From CAZKFN01 sp964552035 (GTDB lineage Bacteria > Bacteroidota > Bacteroidia > Flavobacteriales_E > Vicingaceae), in the NCBI GenBank assembly GCA_964552035.1, contig CAZKFN010000001.1:128055-192054 (forward strand): DNA of 64,000 bases. The letters are read 5' to 3'. A program made the translations under genes and the position numbers. Below the pieces are notes generated by a model. That model did not search any database. It worked only from the letters and a program-made list of their open reading frames with translations, and was not told where the DNA came from. This document shows positions 1-10,489 of the stretch, in pieces (position 1 is the stretch's first letter; the number at the start of each line of letters is the position of its first letter).

Positions 1-1
1 T

Positions 2-3000
2 GGCATCACAGAACTAGCTTGTGACCGTTATGTTTCAAATAACGATAATGTAGATTTAGGAGCTGTAGGCTTAACTCCAGGAGAGACGTATTATATATCT
101 GTTGATGTTCAAGGCATATCTTTTATAGGTACTTTCACTTTGTGTTTAGATTCTTTGGTTGATTATGATTTTTATGAGGGTGCCCTAGACGTAACTTCAT
201 AAATCGGAGGTTGTTCAAATGATGCGGAATATACAACTAAAGGGGCAAGTCCGGATGGGGTAATGGGGAGCTGTTGGAACAATTCCGGTCCAAGATATAA
301 TCGCTGGTTTAAATTTACAGCCCCTTCAACGAGCCAAATCTATATTAAAGTTGAAGCTGGTGGTTCAAAAGGTACTCAAACTAGGACTCAGCTAGCTTTA
401 TGGGAAGATGATGGTATTACTGAGGTTGCATGTGATAAGTATTTTGCCAACAATGATAGAGTAGTTGATGTTGGTTCAGTTGCTTTAGTTCCAGGCCAGA
501 CTTATTATGTTTCTGTTGATGTATATTCATCTTCCAATAATAGAACATTTACTCTGTGTATAGATTCAGTAGCAGATTATGATTTTTATGAAGGAGCCGT
601 TGATTTAACCCCTATGATAGGATTGTGTTCTGATAATGCGGAATATACAACTATAGGAGCAAGTCCGGATAGGTTGGCTGGGAGTTGTTGGAACAATTCC
701 GGTCCAGTAGTTAATCGTTGGTTTAAATTTACAGCCCCTTCTACAGGAATGATTAATGTGAAAATAAGTAGAGGAGGAACATTAGGAACTCAAGCCTATA
801 CGCAAGTTACAATTTGGAGTACTGATGGAGTTACGGAAGTCAGTTGTAATCGATATACAACTTCAACTGATATTGTTGAAGTTTCCGCGACAAATTTAAC
901 TCCAGGTGTTGTTTATTATATTTCTGTGGATTCAAGAATTACTAATGTTGGGACTTTTACAATTTGCTTGGATAATAAACCGAATTATGATTATTTTGAA
1001 GGAGCCTATGATGTCACTCAATATATTGGAGGATGCTCTCCAAATGCTGCATTTACAACTGTTGGTGCAACTCCTGATAAGGTAGCTGCTTCTTGTTGGA
1101 ACAACAATGGACCCATAAAGAATAGATGGTTTGTTTTTGAAGCCCCTGCTTCAGGGATGATTGACATTAAATTAGAGATTGGTGGAGGAAAAGGAACTCA
1201 AACTTATTCTCAAATTGCTTTATGGGAAGACGATGGCATAACAGAAATTGCTTGTAATTTTTATTATCTTGCCAACCAAGGTATTAGTATTGGTGCTGCC
1301 CATTTAATACCTGGGAAAAAATATTATGTTTCAGTAGATTCTAGAGTGAATAATGTTGGAACTTTTACACTTTGTTTAGATGATAAAGTAAATTACGATT
1401 ATAAAGAAGGTGCTATAGAGTTAACCGACCTTCACAATTGGTGCTCTGCAAGTGCTGAATATACTACTCTTGGGGCAACTCCAGATCAAATATCAGGAAG
1501 TTGTTGGTATAATTCTAATCCTACAGTTAATCGTTGGTTTAAATTTAAAGCAGTATACTCTAAAGTGACTGTAACAGTTAATATTGGTTCATTGCGATAT
1601 GCAGAGTTGGCCTTGTGGGAAGATGATGGCATAACTCAAAGAACTTGCTCTAGGTATTCTAATTCTACTAGTGATGTTAGTCTAATTGATTCACAACTCA
1701 CCGTGGGGAATTGGTATTATATTTCAGTGGATAGCCGTGCTAGAAGTAATAGCGGAACTTTCTCCTTATGTATCGATAATATTGAAGATGAATATTATTC
1801 TATAGCTAGTGGAAATTGGAATATTCCTTCTAATTGGTCGAATGTCAGCCACACAGGTCCTCCGGCTGCATCTTATCCAAAGTCTGGTGATGTGGCTTAT
1901 ATTAGAGGACATGAAATTCTAGTTGATAACAATGAAGAATGTGCTCAACTTAATATTACTGCAGCTGATAATACAACCAATTTAACAATAGATAATTCTT
2001 CTTTAGGGGTGTATGGAACTGTCTTAATGGAAAATGCTGGTGACGATGAAGATGGGGTGATAGATATTATAAATGCAGGAAAATTAGAGGTTAACGACAA
2101 GCTTACACTCAACCGGCTTGGTGGAGCAAATAAATTTGATATCAATGTTGCTAGTGGTGGAGAATTAACCGTAAACAAAGATTTTACGATTTACTCGACT
2201 GGAGGTACAGTACATGATAATAATGTTTATTTGTATGGAGATGCAAAGCTAACTGTTGGAAGAGATTTGATTTTAGAAAATAATGCAGGTGCAAAAAGTA
2301 AACTATTTGCAGATTCTATTACTACAATTCAATTAAATGGAGATGTTGAATTTATAGCAACATCAGACAATCAAATTGAAATTGAAATGAAAGACTCTAG
2401 CCGATTTAGAATATTGGGAAATTTTAATCAGCATTCGCCAGCCTATGGAGCAATGAGTTTTAAGGATGATGCCGTTATTGAATTTGTTGGAACTTCTCCT
2501 CAGTCTTTTCCTACTTTAAAAGGAAGTGGAAGTGGAGATTACTTTGATATAAAGTACTTTATCATTAATAATACTTATGGAGCTGCTCCACAGCTTACTT
2601 TAACCGATGATGTAGAAGTTCCAATACAAGGTTCTTTGTCGTTAATAAGAGGGGTGTTGCATGGACAAAATATGTATGGTATAAGAATTCCAAATGGCGC
2701 TACAATTAGTTCAGGAAATGCCAACTCCTATATTGATGGAGACTTAACAATTGAAGGTGATTCGGATGTACACTTCCCATTAGGTGAAGGAAATGTATGG
2801 GCACCCTTAGATTTAAAGAATATTACAGGAGGACCAACAACTGAATTTACAGCTCGCTATTTTTTTAAGGGACATGCTGTTCAAGACATTAAAGATCATG
2901 AACCAATTTCTCATATATCTAAATTGGAATATTGGGAAGTGTCAAATAATGGAGGAACATCAGAGGCAGATGTTGTTTTGCATTGGAAGAATCGCAATAG

Positions 3001-3706
3001 AAGTGGCATAGATGATTATTTTAGCCTTGCAGTAGCTAGTTTCGATGGAGTTGAATGGGAAGAAGTAGGTCACCCTCCATTTGTTTTAGCTTCTAATCCT
3101 GGAAGCCTAGAAGTGAAGAATATCGACAGGTTTATTGCATTTACTTTTGCTTCTATTAATCCTTTGGCAAACCCATTGCCAATTGTATTGACTGATTTTT
3201 CTGCAAAGGTAAATGAAAATGGAGTACTCTTGTTTTGGGAAACACAATCTGAAATTAATAACGACTACTTTAAAATTGAACGTTCTTCCAATGGGAAAGA
3301 TTTTACACCAATTGCTCAAATAGAAGGCAATGGAAATAGTAGTATTACCAATTATTATACCCTTTTAGATAATAACCCTTTTGTTGGAATTAACTATTAT
3401 AGATTAACACAAGTAGATTATGATGGTAAAGTAGAATACTTTAATCCCATAGCAGTTAGTTTTTCTGAAGTAGGAGATTTAAGTGTGACAGTTTATCCAA
3501 ACCCTACGGTTGAGCATGTTGAAGTTAAGGTTAATAATAATAGGCCTTTTACCTTAACACTGCGAAGTATAGATGGTAGATTAATTTCTAAAGAAACTTA
3601 TACCCAGTCAAAAGCTAACGTCAATTTGCCCTATTCAAAAGGTGTATATCTTTTAGAAATATTAATGGATAATAATAAGCTTATAGAAAAGATTATCAAG
3701 CAGTAA
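2..3706 (+). pseudogene. Type IX-secreted repeat protein, 5' partial, with an in-frame stop
   Basis: This is a large cell-surface or secreted protein whose 5' end lies outside the window. Frame 2 stays open from the first base except for a TAA at 200-202; the first ATG after it is at 263 and gives 1147 residues. Four complete and one partial PPC-like repeats (about 137 residues each, sharing SCWNN.GP..NRWF, a WEDDG-like motif and GTFTLC) are followed by a beta-helix-like stretch (about residues 510-860 from 263). A fibronectin-like domain (LLFWETQSEINNDYFKIER) and a C-terminal Por-type sorting domain (VYPNPT...GVYLLEI...KIIKQ) complete it. Such tails direct export by the type IX system. The stop aligns with a Tyr codon (TAT) in the third repeat, so it looks like a T-to-A substitution. 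It could be real decay or a consensus error. Confidence 0.8.
205..1790 (+). repeat. Tandem coding repeats of about 410 bp (PPC-like domains)
   Basis: Four successive units start near 205, 621, 1029 and 1437, each opening with a CS..AEYTT-like segment and ending with GTFTLCLD-like residues. The DNA of units 1 and 2 is close to identical over stretches such as the one encoding SCWNNSGP, which suggests recent duplication or gene conversion. A partial earlier unit occupies 1-200. Such repeats are a common source of misassembly. Confidence 0.85.
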
Positions 3707-3747
3707 ATTGTTAAGGGTTTAAATTCTATATTCTCTTATTGAAATCT

Positions 3748-3755
3748 TAAATTTG
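3748..3755 (+). promoter_or_regulatory. Candidate -7 element for prfB
   Basis: TAAATTTG matches the Bacteroidota -7 consensus TAnnTTTG and lies 15 bp before the prfB ATG. No convincing -33 TTG is visible at the usual 19-23 bp spacing. Confidence 0.45.
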
Positions 3756-3770
3756 CAAAGAGAGATATAG

Positions 3771-4862
3771 ATGGTTACACAAGATCAAATAAAGGACTTA
3801 ATTCAAAGGGTAAGTGCTCTAAAGGAATATCTTAATATCGATGATAAATTGATAGAAATTTCTGAAGAGGAGCAACGAGCTCAACTTCCCGATTTTTGGG
3901 ATAATCCCAAAGAAGCTGAAATATTACTGCGCAAAACTCGCAATAAAAAGGTATGGACAGATACTTATGCTTTAGTCCATACAGCTGTAGAGGATTTAGA
4001 GGTGCTTTATGAATTTTATCAAGATGATTTAGCAACAGCGGAGGAGCTTGTTCAAGCTTTTGAAAAAACTCTGAAGGGAGTAGAAGACTTAGAGTTTAAG
4101 AATATGCTAAGTGCTGAAGAAGATGCTTTAAGTGCTGTATTACAAATAACAGCTGGAGCTGGAGGAACAGAAAGTTGCGATTGGGCTTCTATGCTCATGC
4201 GCATGTATGTGATGTGGGCAGAGAAAAGAGGAATGAAGATTACACAACTTGATTTTCATGAGGGTGCAGAAGCTGGAATAAAAACAGTAACACTAGAAAT
4301 AGAAGGTGAATTTGCCTATGGTTATTTAAAAGGAGAAAATGGAGTACATCGTTTGGTGAGAATTTCTCCATTTGATTCTAACGCCAAAAGGCACACCTCA
4401 TTTGTCTCTGTCTATGTATATCCCTTAGTTGATGAAGATGTAGAAATAGACATTAATCCTGCAGATATTTCTTGGGATACTTTTCGTTCTGGAGGAGCTG
4501 GTGGGCAGAATGTAAATAAAGTAGAAACAGGTGTTCGTTTACATCACAAGCCAAGTGGAATTGTAATTGATAATACAGAAAGCAGATCTCAACTAGCGAA
4601 TAAAGAGAAAGCAATGCAGCTTTTAAAATCTCAACTCTATGAGATTGAAATGAGAAAAAGAGAAGAGAAACGTGCTTCAATTGAAGCAGATAAAAAGAAA
4701 ATTGAATGGGGTTCTCAAATAAGAAATTATGTAATGCACCCCTATAAGCTTGTTAAAGATGCTCGCACCAACTTTGAAACTTCCAATGTAGATGAGGTTA
4801 TGAATGGTGGCTTAGATGACTTTTTAAAAGCATATCTAATGGAGTATGGTGCAACTCAATAA
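3771..4862 (+). CDS. prfB: Peptide chain release factor 2 (RF2)
   Basis: RF2 recognises UAA and UGA stop codons on the ribosome and triggers hydrolysis of peptidyl-tRNA. The 363-residue product has the RF2 recognition tripeptide SPF (in VRISPFDSNAKRH) and the catalytic GGQ at residues 244-246. The site where many bacteria carry a programmed +1 frameshift (CTT TGA C) reads here as CTT AAT ATC in one continuous frame (KEYLNIDDK), so this copy lacks frameshift autoregulation. A -7 box lies just upstream. arsC follows 18 bp downstream on the same strand and may be cotranscribed. Confidence 0.97.
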   Translation: MVTQDQIKDLIQRVSALKEYLNIDDKLIEISEEEQRAQLPDFWDNPKEAEILLRKTRNKKVWTDTYALVHTAVEDLEVLYEFYQDDLATAEELVQAFEKTLKGVEDLEFKNMLSAEEDALSAVLQITAGAGGTESCDWASMLMRMYVMWAEKRGMKITQLDFHEGAEAGIKTVTLEIEGEFAYGYLKGENGVHRLVRISPFDSNAKRHTSFVSVYVYPLVDEDVEIDINPADISWDTFRSGGAGGQNVNKVETGVRLHHKPSGIVIDNTESRSQLANKEKAMQLLKSQLYEIEMRKREEKRASIEADKKKIEWGSQIRNYVMHPYKLVKDARTNFETSNVDEVMNGGLDDFLKAYLMEYGATQ

Positions 4863-4880
4863 TAAAAACCAATAATTAAG

Positions 4881-5219
4881 ATGAAAATTTACCATAATTC
4901 GAGATGTTCTAAAAGTAGAGAAACATTAGCCTTAATAAAAGAGGCTGGTGTGGAACCGGAGATTATAGAATATTTAAAAGAAGTGCCGGACAAAAATACA
5001 TTAAAAGATATTTTAGTAAAATTAAATATGAAACCTACTGAAATCTTGAGAAAAGGTGAGAAAATCTATAAAGAAAAATTTAAAGATATGAACCTCAGCG
5101 AGGATGAATGGATTCAGATAATGGTAGAAAATCCTAGGTTAATAGAAAGACCTATTGTTGTAAAAGGGAATAAGGCGATTATAGGGCGGCCGCCAGAAAA
5201 CGTAAAGAAATTACTTTAA
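4881..5219 (+). CDS. arsC: ArsC-family arsenate reductase, glutaredoxin-dependent type
   Basis: A 112-residue cytoplasmic thioredoxin-fold protein of the ArsC/Spx family. Cys9 in the N-terminal NSRCSKSR motif is the expected catalytic cysteine that attacks arsenate. The late RPIVVKGNKAIIGRPPE segment matches the conserved Arg-containing part of ArsC. The length is normal for the short ArsC form. There is no ars operon (no ArsR, ArsB or ArsJ) nearby, so the true substrate is unproved; Spx-like proteins share this fold but have a CxxC motif, which is absent here. The 3' end overlaps the convergent small gene by 4 bp. Confidence 0.85.
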   Translation: MKIYHNSRCSKSRETLALIKEAGVEPEIIEYLKEVPDKNTLKDILVKLNMKPTEILRKGEKIYKEKFKDMNLSEDEWIQIMVENPRLIERPIVVKGNKAIIGRPPENVKKLL

Positions 5220-5377
5220 GCAACAATTTCTTGGTCTTCTTCTTTGCTACCTCTTTTAAGTTTATCAGCAACCCAAACTGTGATAGCATAAGGAAGTGCA
5301 AATCCTGCTAAGAAAATTAACATCCAAAATGCAAGACCAAAAATTGCTAGAAATAATAAAAATCCTCCTGTAAACAT
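5216..5377 (-). CDS. Small hydrophobic membrane protein, unknown function
   Basis: A short product (53 residues from the ATG at 5377; 65 if the ATG at 5413 is used). It has one long or two short hydrophobic segments (FTGGFLLFLAIFGLAFWML and IFLAGFALPYAITVWVA) followed by a charged tail (DKLKRGSKEEDQEIVA). The later ATG is preferred because the extra 12 residues of the longer form are not membrane-like. It is convergent with arsC (4-bp overlap) and divergent from fumC. I do not recognise a family. Confidence 0.5.
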   Translation of the reverse strand: MFTGGFLLFLAIFGLAFWMLIFLAGFALPYAITVWVADKLKRGSKEEDQEIVA

Positions 5378-5454
5378 AATTTGATGTTTTAAATACAATG
5401 CAATTTTACACAAAATTTACATTATAATATAATCTAAAATAAAATAAATATAAA

Positions 5455-6852
5455 ATGGACTATAGAATTGAAAAGGACTCCTTGGGAGATGTAAAAGTTC
5501 CAGCCGATAAATACTGGGGAGCACAAACAGAACGATCAAGAAACAATTTTAAAATTGGGAATTACAAGCAGAAAATGCCTCATGAGATTATTGAGGGTTT
5601 TGCCTACCTGAAAAAGGCTGCAGCATATACTAATGCAGAATTAGGGGTATTGCCTAATGAAAAGCGTGATTTAATTGCTCAAGTTTGTGACGAGATTTTA
5701 GAAGGGAAATTAAACGATCAGTTCCCTCTGGTGGTGTGGCAAACAGGTTCAGGAACACAATCAAACATGAATGTAAATGAGGTAGTTTCCAATCGTGCTC
5801 ATGTTATTAAAGGAAATAAATTAGGAGAAGGAGAAAGGTTTATTCACCCCAATGATGACGTTAATAAATCTCAATCTTCTAATGATACTTTTCCGACAGG
5901 AATGCATATTGCATGCTATAAAATGGTTGTTGAAAGATGTATTCCAGGAGTAGAAAAATTGAGGGATACTTTGGCAGAAAAGTCAAAGGCATTTATGGAT
6001 ATTGTTAAAATTGGTAGAACACACCTTATGGATGCAACGCCCTTGACTTTAGGTCAGGAATTTTCTGCTTATGCTGCTCAATTAGATCATGGTTTAAGAG
6101 CATTAGAAAATACTTTAGATCATTTATCTGAAATTGCTTTGGGTGGAACTGCAGTTGGTACGGGTCTAAATACCCCAGAAGGATATGCCGTTAAAGTTGC
6201 TGAATATATAGCTGAATTTACAAAGCTACCGTTTAAAACTGCTGATAATAAGTTTGAGGCATTAGCTGCACATGATGCTCTAGTTGAAACTCATGGGGCA
6301 ATTAAACAATTGGCAGTAAGCTTAATGAAAATTGCCAATGATGTTCGTTTATTAGCTTCTGGACCTCGTTGTGGAATCGGTGAAATTGAAATTCCTTCCA
6401 ATGAGCCTGGCTCTTCAATTATGCCTGGAAAAGTTAATCCAACGCAAGCTGAAGCTTTGACAATGGTTTGTGCTCAAGTTGTAGGAAATGACGTTGCAGT
6501 TACAACTGGTGGGATGAATGGACACTTCCAGTTGAATGTTTTTAAACCTATGATGGCTAAAAATTTACTAGAATCTGCACGTTTAATTGGAGATGCTTGC
6601 GTATCTTTTAATGATAATTGTGCTGTGGGTATTGAGCCTAATAAAAAGAACATTAAAGACAATTTAAATAACTCTTTAATGTTAGTTACTGCTTTAAATA
6701 CACATATTGGCTATGATAAGGCTTCTGAAATTGCAAAGACTGCTCATAAAAATGGGACTACTCTAAAAGAAGAGGCTATTAATTTGGGTTACTTAACTTC
6801 TGAACAATTTGACGAATGGGTTGACCCTTCTAAAATGATTGGATCTTTATAG
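5455..6852 (+). CDS. fumC: Class II fumarate hydratase (fumarase C)
   Basis: Interconverts fumarate and L-malate in the TCA cycle without an iron-sulfur cluster. The 465-residue product has the fumarase/aspartase signature GSSIMPGKVNPTQ carrying the catalytic serine loop, TGSGTQSNMNVNEV in the N-terminal third, and IGRTHLMDATPLTLGQE in the middle. Length and start (MDYRIEKDSLGDVKVPADKYWGAQTERS) agree with the family. It is monocistronic as judged by the hairpin terminator 30 bp downstream. Confidence 0.97.
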   Translation: MDYRIEKDSLGDVKVPADKYWGAQTERSRNNFKIGNYKQKMPHEIIEGFAYLKKAAAYTNAELGVLPNEKRDLIAQVCDEILEGKLNDQFPLVVWQTGSGTQSNMNVNEVVSNRAHVIKGNKLGEGERFIHPNDDVNKSQSSNDTFPTGMHIACYKMVVERCIPGVEKLRDTLAEKSKAFMDIVKIGRTHLMDATPLTLGQEFSAYAAQLDHGLRALENTLDHLSEIALGGTAVGTGLNTPEGYAVKVAEYIAEFTKLPFKTADNKFEALAAHDALVETHGAIKQLAVSLMKIANDVRLLASGPRCGIGEIEIPSNEPGSSIMPGKVNPTQAEALTMVCAQVVGNDVAVTTGGMNGHFQLNVFKPMMAKNLLESARLIGDACVSFNDNCAVGIEPNKKNIKDNLNNSLMLVTALNTHIGYDKASEIAKTAHKNGTTLKEEAINLGYLTSEQFDEWVDPSKMIGSL

Positions 6853-6881
6853 AAATAATCTAAGACATACCATTAAGATGA

Positions 6882-6914
6882 AGAAAGGCTACAAAATCAC
6901 TTTGTGGCCTTTCT
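6882..6914 (+). terminator. Hairpin terminator after fumC
   Basis: A 14-bp stem (AGAAAGGCTACAAA pairing with TTTGTGGCCTTTCT, one G-U pair) with a 5-base loop, followed by ATTTAG. The T-tract is weak but the stem is strong and well placed after the fumC stop. It is nearly symmetric and could also act toward manC on the other strand. Confidence 0.65.
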
Positions 6915-7056
6915 ATTTAGGGTTGACGTCTTCCTAACTATACTGCTATATAGTTTAATAGTAATAATACTTATAAGGGTTGACTATAATCTACCAACTT
7001 TGAGATACTAGTATCAATACGAATCAAATCGATTATGGCTAAAACAGGCATTCACT

Positions 7057-8136
7057 TTAAATATACTTATCTCCCTTATTAAGTTTAATATCTGTTACAA
7101 AATCCTTAATCCTTTGTTCGTTACCTTTTTTACAAACTAAAAGCACATCCTCAGATTCTACAACAATGTAATTTGTTAATCCTTGTAAAACGACTAACTT
7201 GTTTTTTGGAACTCTTACAATACAATCTTTAGAATCATAAAGTAATACATTTTTAGTATTAACTGCATTGTTGTTTTTATCTTTTGGAAGATGTTCATAA
7301 ATGGAACTCCAAGTTCCTAGATCCGACCAACCAATGTCAGCACTAATAACATAGACATTTTTAGACTTTTCCATTATTCCATAATCTATACTTATACTTT
7401 TAGAAATAGAATAAATTTTTTGTATTGCCTTATCCTCATCCTTAGTTCCAAATTTGAGTTCTTCCTCTTTAAATAAGCTATCAATTTCGGGAAGTAGTTC
7501 TTCAAAAGCCTTATTTATACTTTTTAAACTCCATAAAAACATACCTGAGTTCCAACTAAAGTCACCACTTTCAAGGAACTGTTGTGCTATTTCTAGATTA
7601 GGTTTTTCTGTAAAGGTTTTCACCTTTTTTACAGCTCCATTTTTACTGTCGTCAAATTGTATATAACCATATCCAGTATCCGGTCTGTTGGGTTTTATTC
7701 CTAAGGTCAATAATGCATCCTGATCTTCAATAAATTCTAATCCCAGCTTAACAACATCCATAAATTTATCTTCTTTTAAGATAAGATGATCCGCTGGTGC
7801 TACTAATATTTTCGCATCCTCGTTTAAAGATTTGATTTTATAATTAGCATAAGCAATACAAGGCGCTGTGTTTCTTCTTGAAGGTTCTAAAAGGATTTGG
7901 TCTTCATTAATATTTAATTGGGTTAATACCAGTTCCTTATATTGCTTGTTGGTAACAATAAGTATGTTCTCTTTAGGAGCAATCTTTTGTAATCTTTCAT
8001 AGGTTTGCTGAATTAAAGTTTGCCCAGTTCCAAGTATATCAATAAATTGTTTAGGAAAGGCTGCTCTACTCATTGGCCAAAATCTGCTGCCAATTCCTCC
8101 TGCCATGATTACACAATAGTTGTTTTTTCTTTGCAT
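7057..8136 (-). CDS. manC: Mannose-1-phosphate guanylyltransferase
   Basis: Makes GDP-mannose from mannose-1-phosphate and GTP for surface polysaccharide synthesis. The 359-residue protein starts with the nucleotidyltransferase P-loop-like motif VIMAGGIGSRFWPMSR, continues with KQF and EPSRRNTAPCIAYA, and has the sugar-binding stretch FTEKPN and WNSGMF. It lacks the C-terminal phosphomannose isomerase half found in bifunctional enzymes, which is usual in flavobacteria. It lies downstream of the SprT-like gene on the same strand (127-bp gap). Confidence 0.93.
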   Translation of the reverse strand: MQRKNNYCVIMAGGIGSRFWPMSRAAFPKQFIDILGTGQTLIQQTYERLQKIAPKENILIVTNKQYKELVLTQLNINEDQILLEPSRRNTAPCIAYANYKIKSLNEDAKILVAPADHLILKEDKFMDVVKLGLEFIEDQDALLTLGIKPNRPDTGYGYIQFDDSKNGAVKKVKTFTEKPNLEIAQQFLESGDFSWNSGMFLWSLKSINKAFEELLPEIDSLFKEEELKFGTKDEDKAIQKIYSISKSISIDYGIMEKSKNVYVISADIGWSDLGTWSSIYEHLPKDKNNNAVNTKNVLLYDSKDCIVRVPKNKLVVLQGLTNYIVVESEDVLLVCKKGNEQRIKDFVTDIKLNKGDKYI

Positions 8137-8263
8137 GAATTGTAAAATAAATTAAGTTTTTCATTAAAAAATAAATCCGATTTAAAACAGCTTGCAGGAT
8201 TAAGTAAAGTCATCTTTCTGTATAAATTCTACCTAAAAAGTTCTAAAGTTACCACCAATTATT

Positions 8264-8872
8264 TTATTGTTGTTTTATAGTTTTTACTTCTGCATGTGCA
8301 CTAACATAATATAACTTTTTATTGTTCATACAAATGCATTCATATCTACTTCTTCTTTTTTTGCCTTTTTTAAAGATTCTTTTGCCGTCTATACTGAAAT
8401 TAATCCCTTCTGGAATATCTTCAAGATAAGTAATTTTATCGCTATCCGTATCGTATTTTTTTAAAGCCTTATACAGTATTGGGTCACTACAAGAGGAAGC
8501 TTTGGGGCTGTCTAAATGTATAAAAATAATTTTCTTTAATTCTTTGGGAAAAATAACTCTTTCCATCATTTCTAGAAGTAATTCTCTAAACTTATCTTGC
8601 CATTCAACACCATGGGGCAAAACTTTATTTTTATATTTTTCCCAAACAGCAGCATGAGCAACTTCATGGCAAAATGTAACTAGGAAATGATAAGTATTTA
8701 AATCTCCATTAACAGAAATGCGTCTTGGTTTTCCTCCAAATTCAGGACGAAAGTCCCCTAACTTTGAAACTCTACTTTTACTAATTTTAAAATGAAAGCG
8801 ATATTGCCTAATCCATTTAACAATTAATGGAATTGCTTCTTCCGGCACATATTTCAATAGTACTTTTGACAA
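8264..8872 (-). CDS. SprT-like zinc metalloprotease-fold protein
   Basis: A 202-residue SprT/Spartan-like domain protein. The zinc-binding HExxH motif is HEVAH at residues 69-73 inside YHFLVTFCHEVAHAAVW, preceded by the typical RRISVNGDL strand. A C-terminal region RYECICMNNKKLYYVSAHAEV resembles the SprT tail, though only two cysteines are seen here, so a full zinc ribbon is doubtful. The bacterial substrates of this family are not established. It begins 5 bp after the flavin reductase gene and precedes manC, so the three probably form one transcript. Confidence 0.85.
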   Translation of the reverse strand: MSKVLLKYVPEEAIPLIVKWIRQYRFHFKISKSRVSKLGDFRPEFGGKPRRISVNGDLNTYHFLVTFCHEVAHAAVWEKYKNKVLPHGVEWQDKFRELLLEMMERVIFPKELKKIIFIHLDSPKASSCSDPILYKALKKYDTDSDKITYLEDIPEGINFSIDGKRIFKKGKKRRSRYECICMNNKKLYYVSAHAEVKTIKQQ

Positions 8873-8877
8873 TCTTT

Positions 8878-9729
8878 TTAGCTTAATAAAACTTTAATAG
8901 CTTCACTTACTTTAGTTTCACTTAGTAGTTTTTGAGCAAATTTCTGTTTCCCCTCCCAACTTTCTGGTATAGGATTATTTTTAGTATAAGCTGTAATTTC
9001 TACCTCTGTAGGTAGCTTTTCTATATTCCCAAGCATTCCTAGATCATTGCCCGTTAAAATGCTACTCGTTCTAATATTTTCAGGAAGTTGGTCTACTCCA
9101 ATTCCCTTAGTTAAAATAGGTTTTGGCACAGTGAAAAGAGCATCTCCGCTAGCCCTTACGTAATAATCTGTACCTAACCTGCCTATTAGGTCAATTTTAT
9201 GTTGGTCGATCTTTCCATTTTCATCCAGATAGTCTTCATTAATGTGCATTAATACAATCTCGGAGATAATTAGGTTGCCAGCTCCTGGGCCATCACCAAG
9301 CTCAACTACTTCCTTAACTTTACATTCTAATTGAACCGGAGATTCCTTAACCCTTGGGGGTTTTACCATTTCAGAGGGAATAGGGGTTAATCCAGATTTA
9401 ATAAATTCATTTACCCCTTTGTCGTAAGTTGTGCTAGCAAGGGAAATTTGCTGAACCATAGGATAATTAACAATGTTAATTACCGCTTCCATAGTTTCCT
9501 TAACATTTTCGTATGAGTGTTTGTGGGTGTTTGTTCTTCCACTTTTAGCAGGACAAAAAATTGCAGTTGGAGGATTGGCGCCAAAAACATTGAAAAAGCT
9601 AAAAGGACTTAGGTTAACTCTCCCTTGCTTATCGATAGTAGAAGCTAGTGCAATAGGCCTTGGAGCTACTGTAGCAGTTAAAAATTGATGAAACTCACGT
9701 ACAGAGACCTCCTTAGGGTTTAGAATCAT
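8878..9729 (-). CDS. Flavin reductase-like FMN-binding protein
   Basis: A 283-residue protein of the flavin reductase-like (DIM6/NTAB) family, expected to bind FMN. The N-terminal barrel has VAPRPIALASTIDKQGRVNLSPFSFFN, then PPTAIFCPAKS and a TYDKGVNEF segment, in the order usual for this family. The C-terminal 100 residues are an extension common to the Bacteroidota form. The substrate is unknown. It is the first gene of the minus-strand run with the SprT-like gene (5-bp gap) and manC. Confidence 0.85.
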   Translation of the reverse strand: MILNPKEVSVREFHQFLTATVAPRPIALASTIDKQGRVNLSPFSFFNVFGANPPTAIFCPAKSGRTNTHKHSYENVKETMEAVINIVNYPMVQQISLASTTYDKGVNEFIKSGLTPIPSEMVKPPRVKESPVQLECKVKEVVELGDGPGAGNLIISEIVLMHINEDYLDENGKIDQHKIDLIGRLGTDYYVRASGDALFTVPKPILTKGIGVDQLPENIRTSSILTGNDLGMLGNIEKLPTEVEITAYTKNNPIPESWEGKQKFAQKLLSETKVSEAIKVLLS

Positions 9730-10489
9730 ATTTTTTCTTATTGAATTAATATAACATTCAAAGTTACGAAGAATAAAAAAGCTATTAGAAGAGCAATTGA
9801 GATGAAGATAAATATTTTTTTTATCCTTCTATTTTTTAATACTTTAAGGCTCGAAAGTATACACTAAAAAAAGTTCTATATGTAAGTTATAAATTGAAAA
9901 GATGAAATTTGAATACTTTTAAAAGATTGAGGGTAAGCCTTCTACTCAATCAATAAATTTGGGACTAATCAGAAAGCCTTTGTTTTAAGACCCTATTAAT
10001 CCTGGTTTTAGTAGCCTGTATAGTAATTAACTAAATAAAAAGCTTTGGAACATTGGGCTGGGACAGATGCACCTGCTAACCTTGAACTATTGATCAAGAA
10101 ATATTGTTAATCGCTTATTTTACAGTGTGTTTATACTGTGAAGTACGGCATTGGGGAAAAGCGGGAAATTAATTAAGAAAGTTTTGCTTAAATCAGCAAA
10201 TGCATTAAGCTAACCAAGCTCGGCAAATTGAGCTTTTGGTAGATAGCTTATCTTTAGCGGAATAAAGCTGATTTATTGATGAGATACCGTTGATGAGCAC
10301 TCTCAAAAAAACACAGAATAGTTTATTAATTTAATTTATACCTATAGCTCTTTCAATATCAATCTCCTACGCTTAACTCCTTAAGTTCAATAAATAACTC
10401 GCCAAAAAATGCTTCACTAAGCTTTTTAAGTATAACTTTATAGATGTTGAGCAATAAAAGACGCTCACGATTTCTTTAAATGTTCGATT
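9730..10489. other. Gene-free stretch of about 760 bp
   Basis: No open reading frame with recognisable protein similarity is visible on either strand. The sequence around 10040-10300 is less AT-rich than its surroundings and could be remnant coding sequence, but no family could be recognised. Promoters for the divergent flavin reductase and desaturase genes should lie near its ends; no clear TAnnTTTG match was found. Confidence 0.4.
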
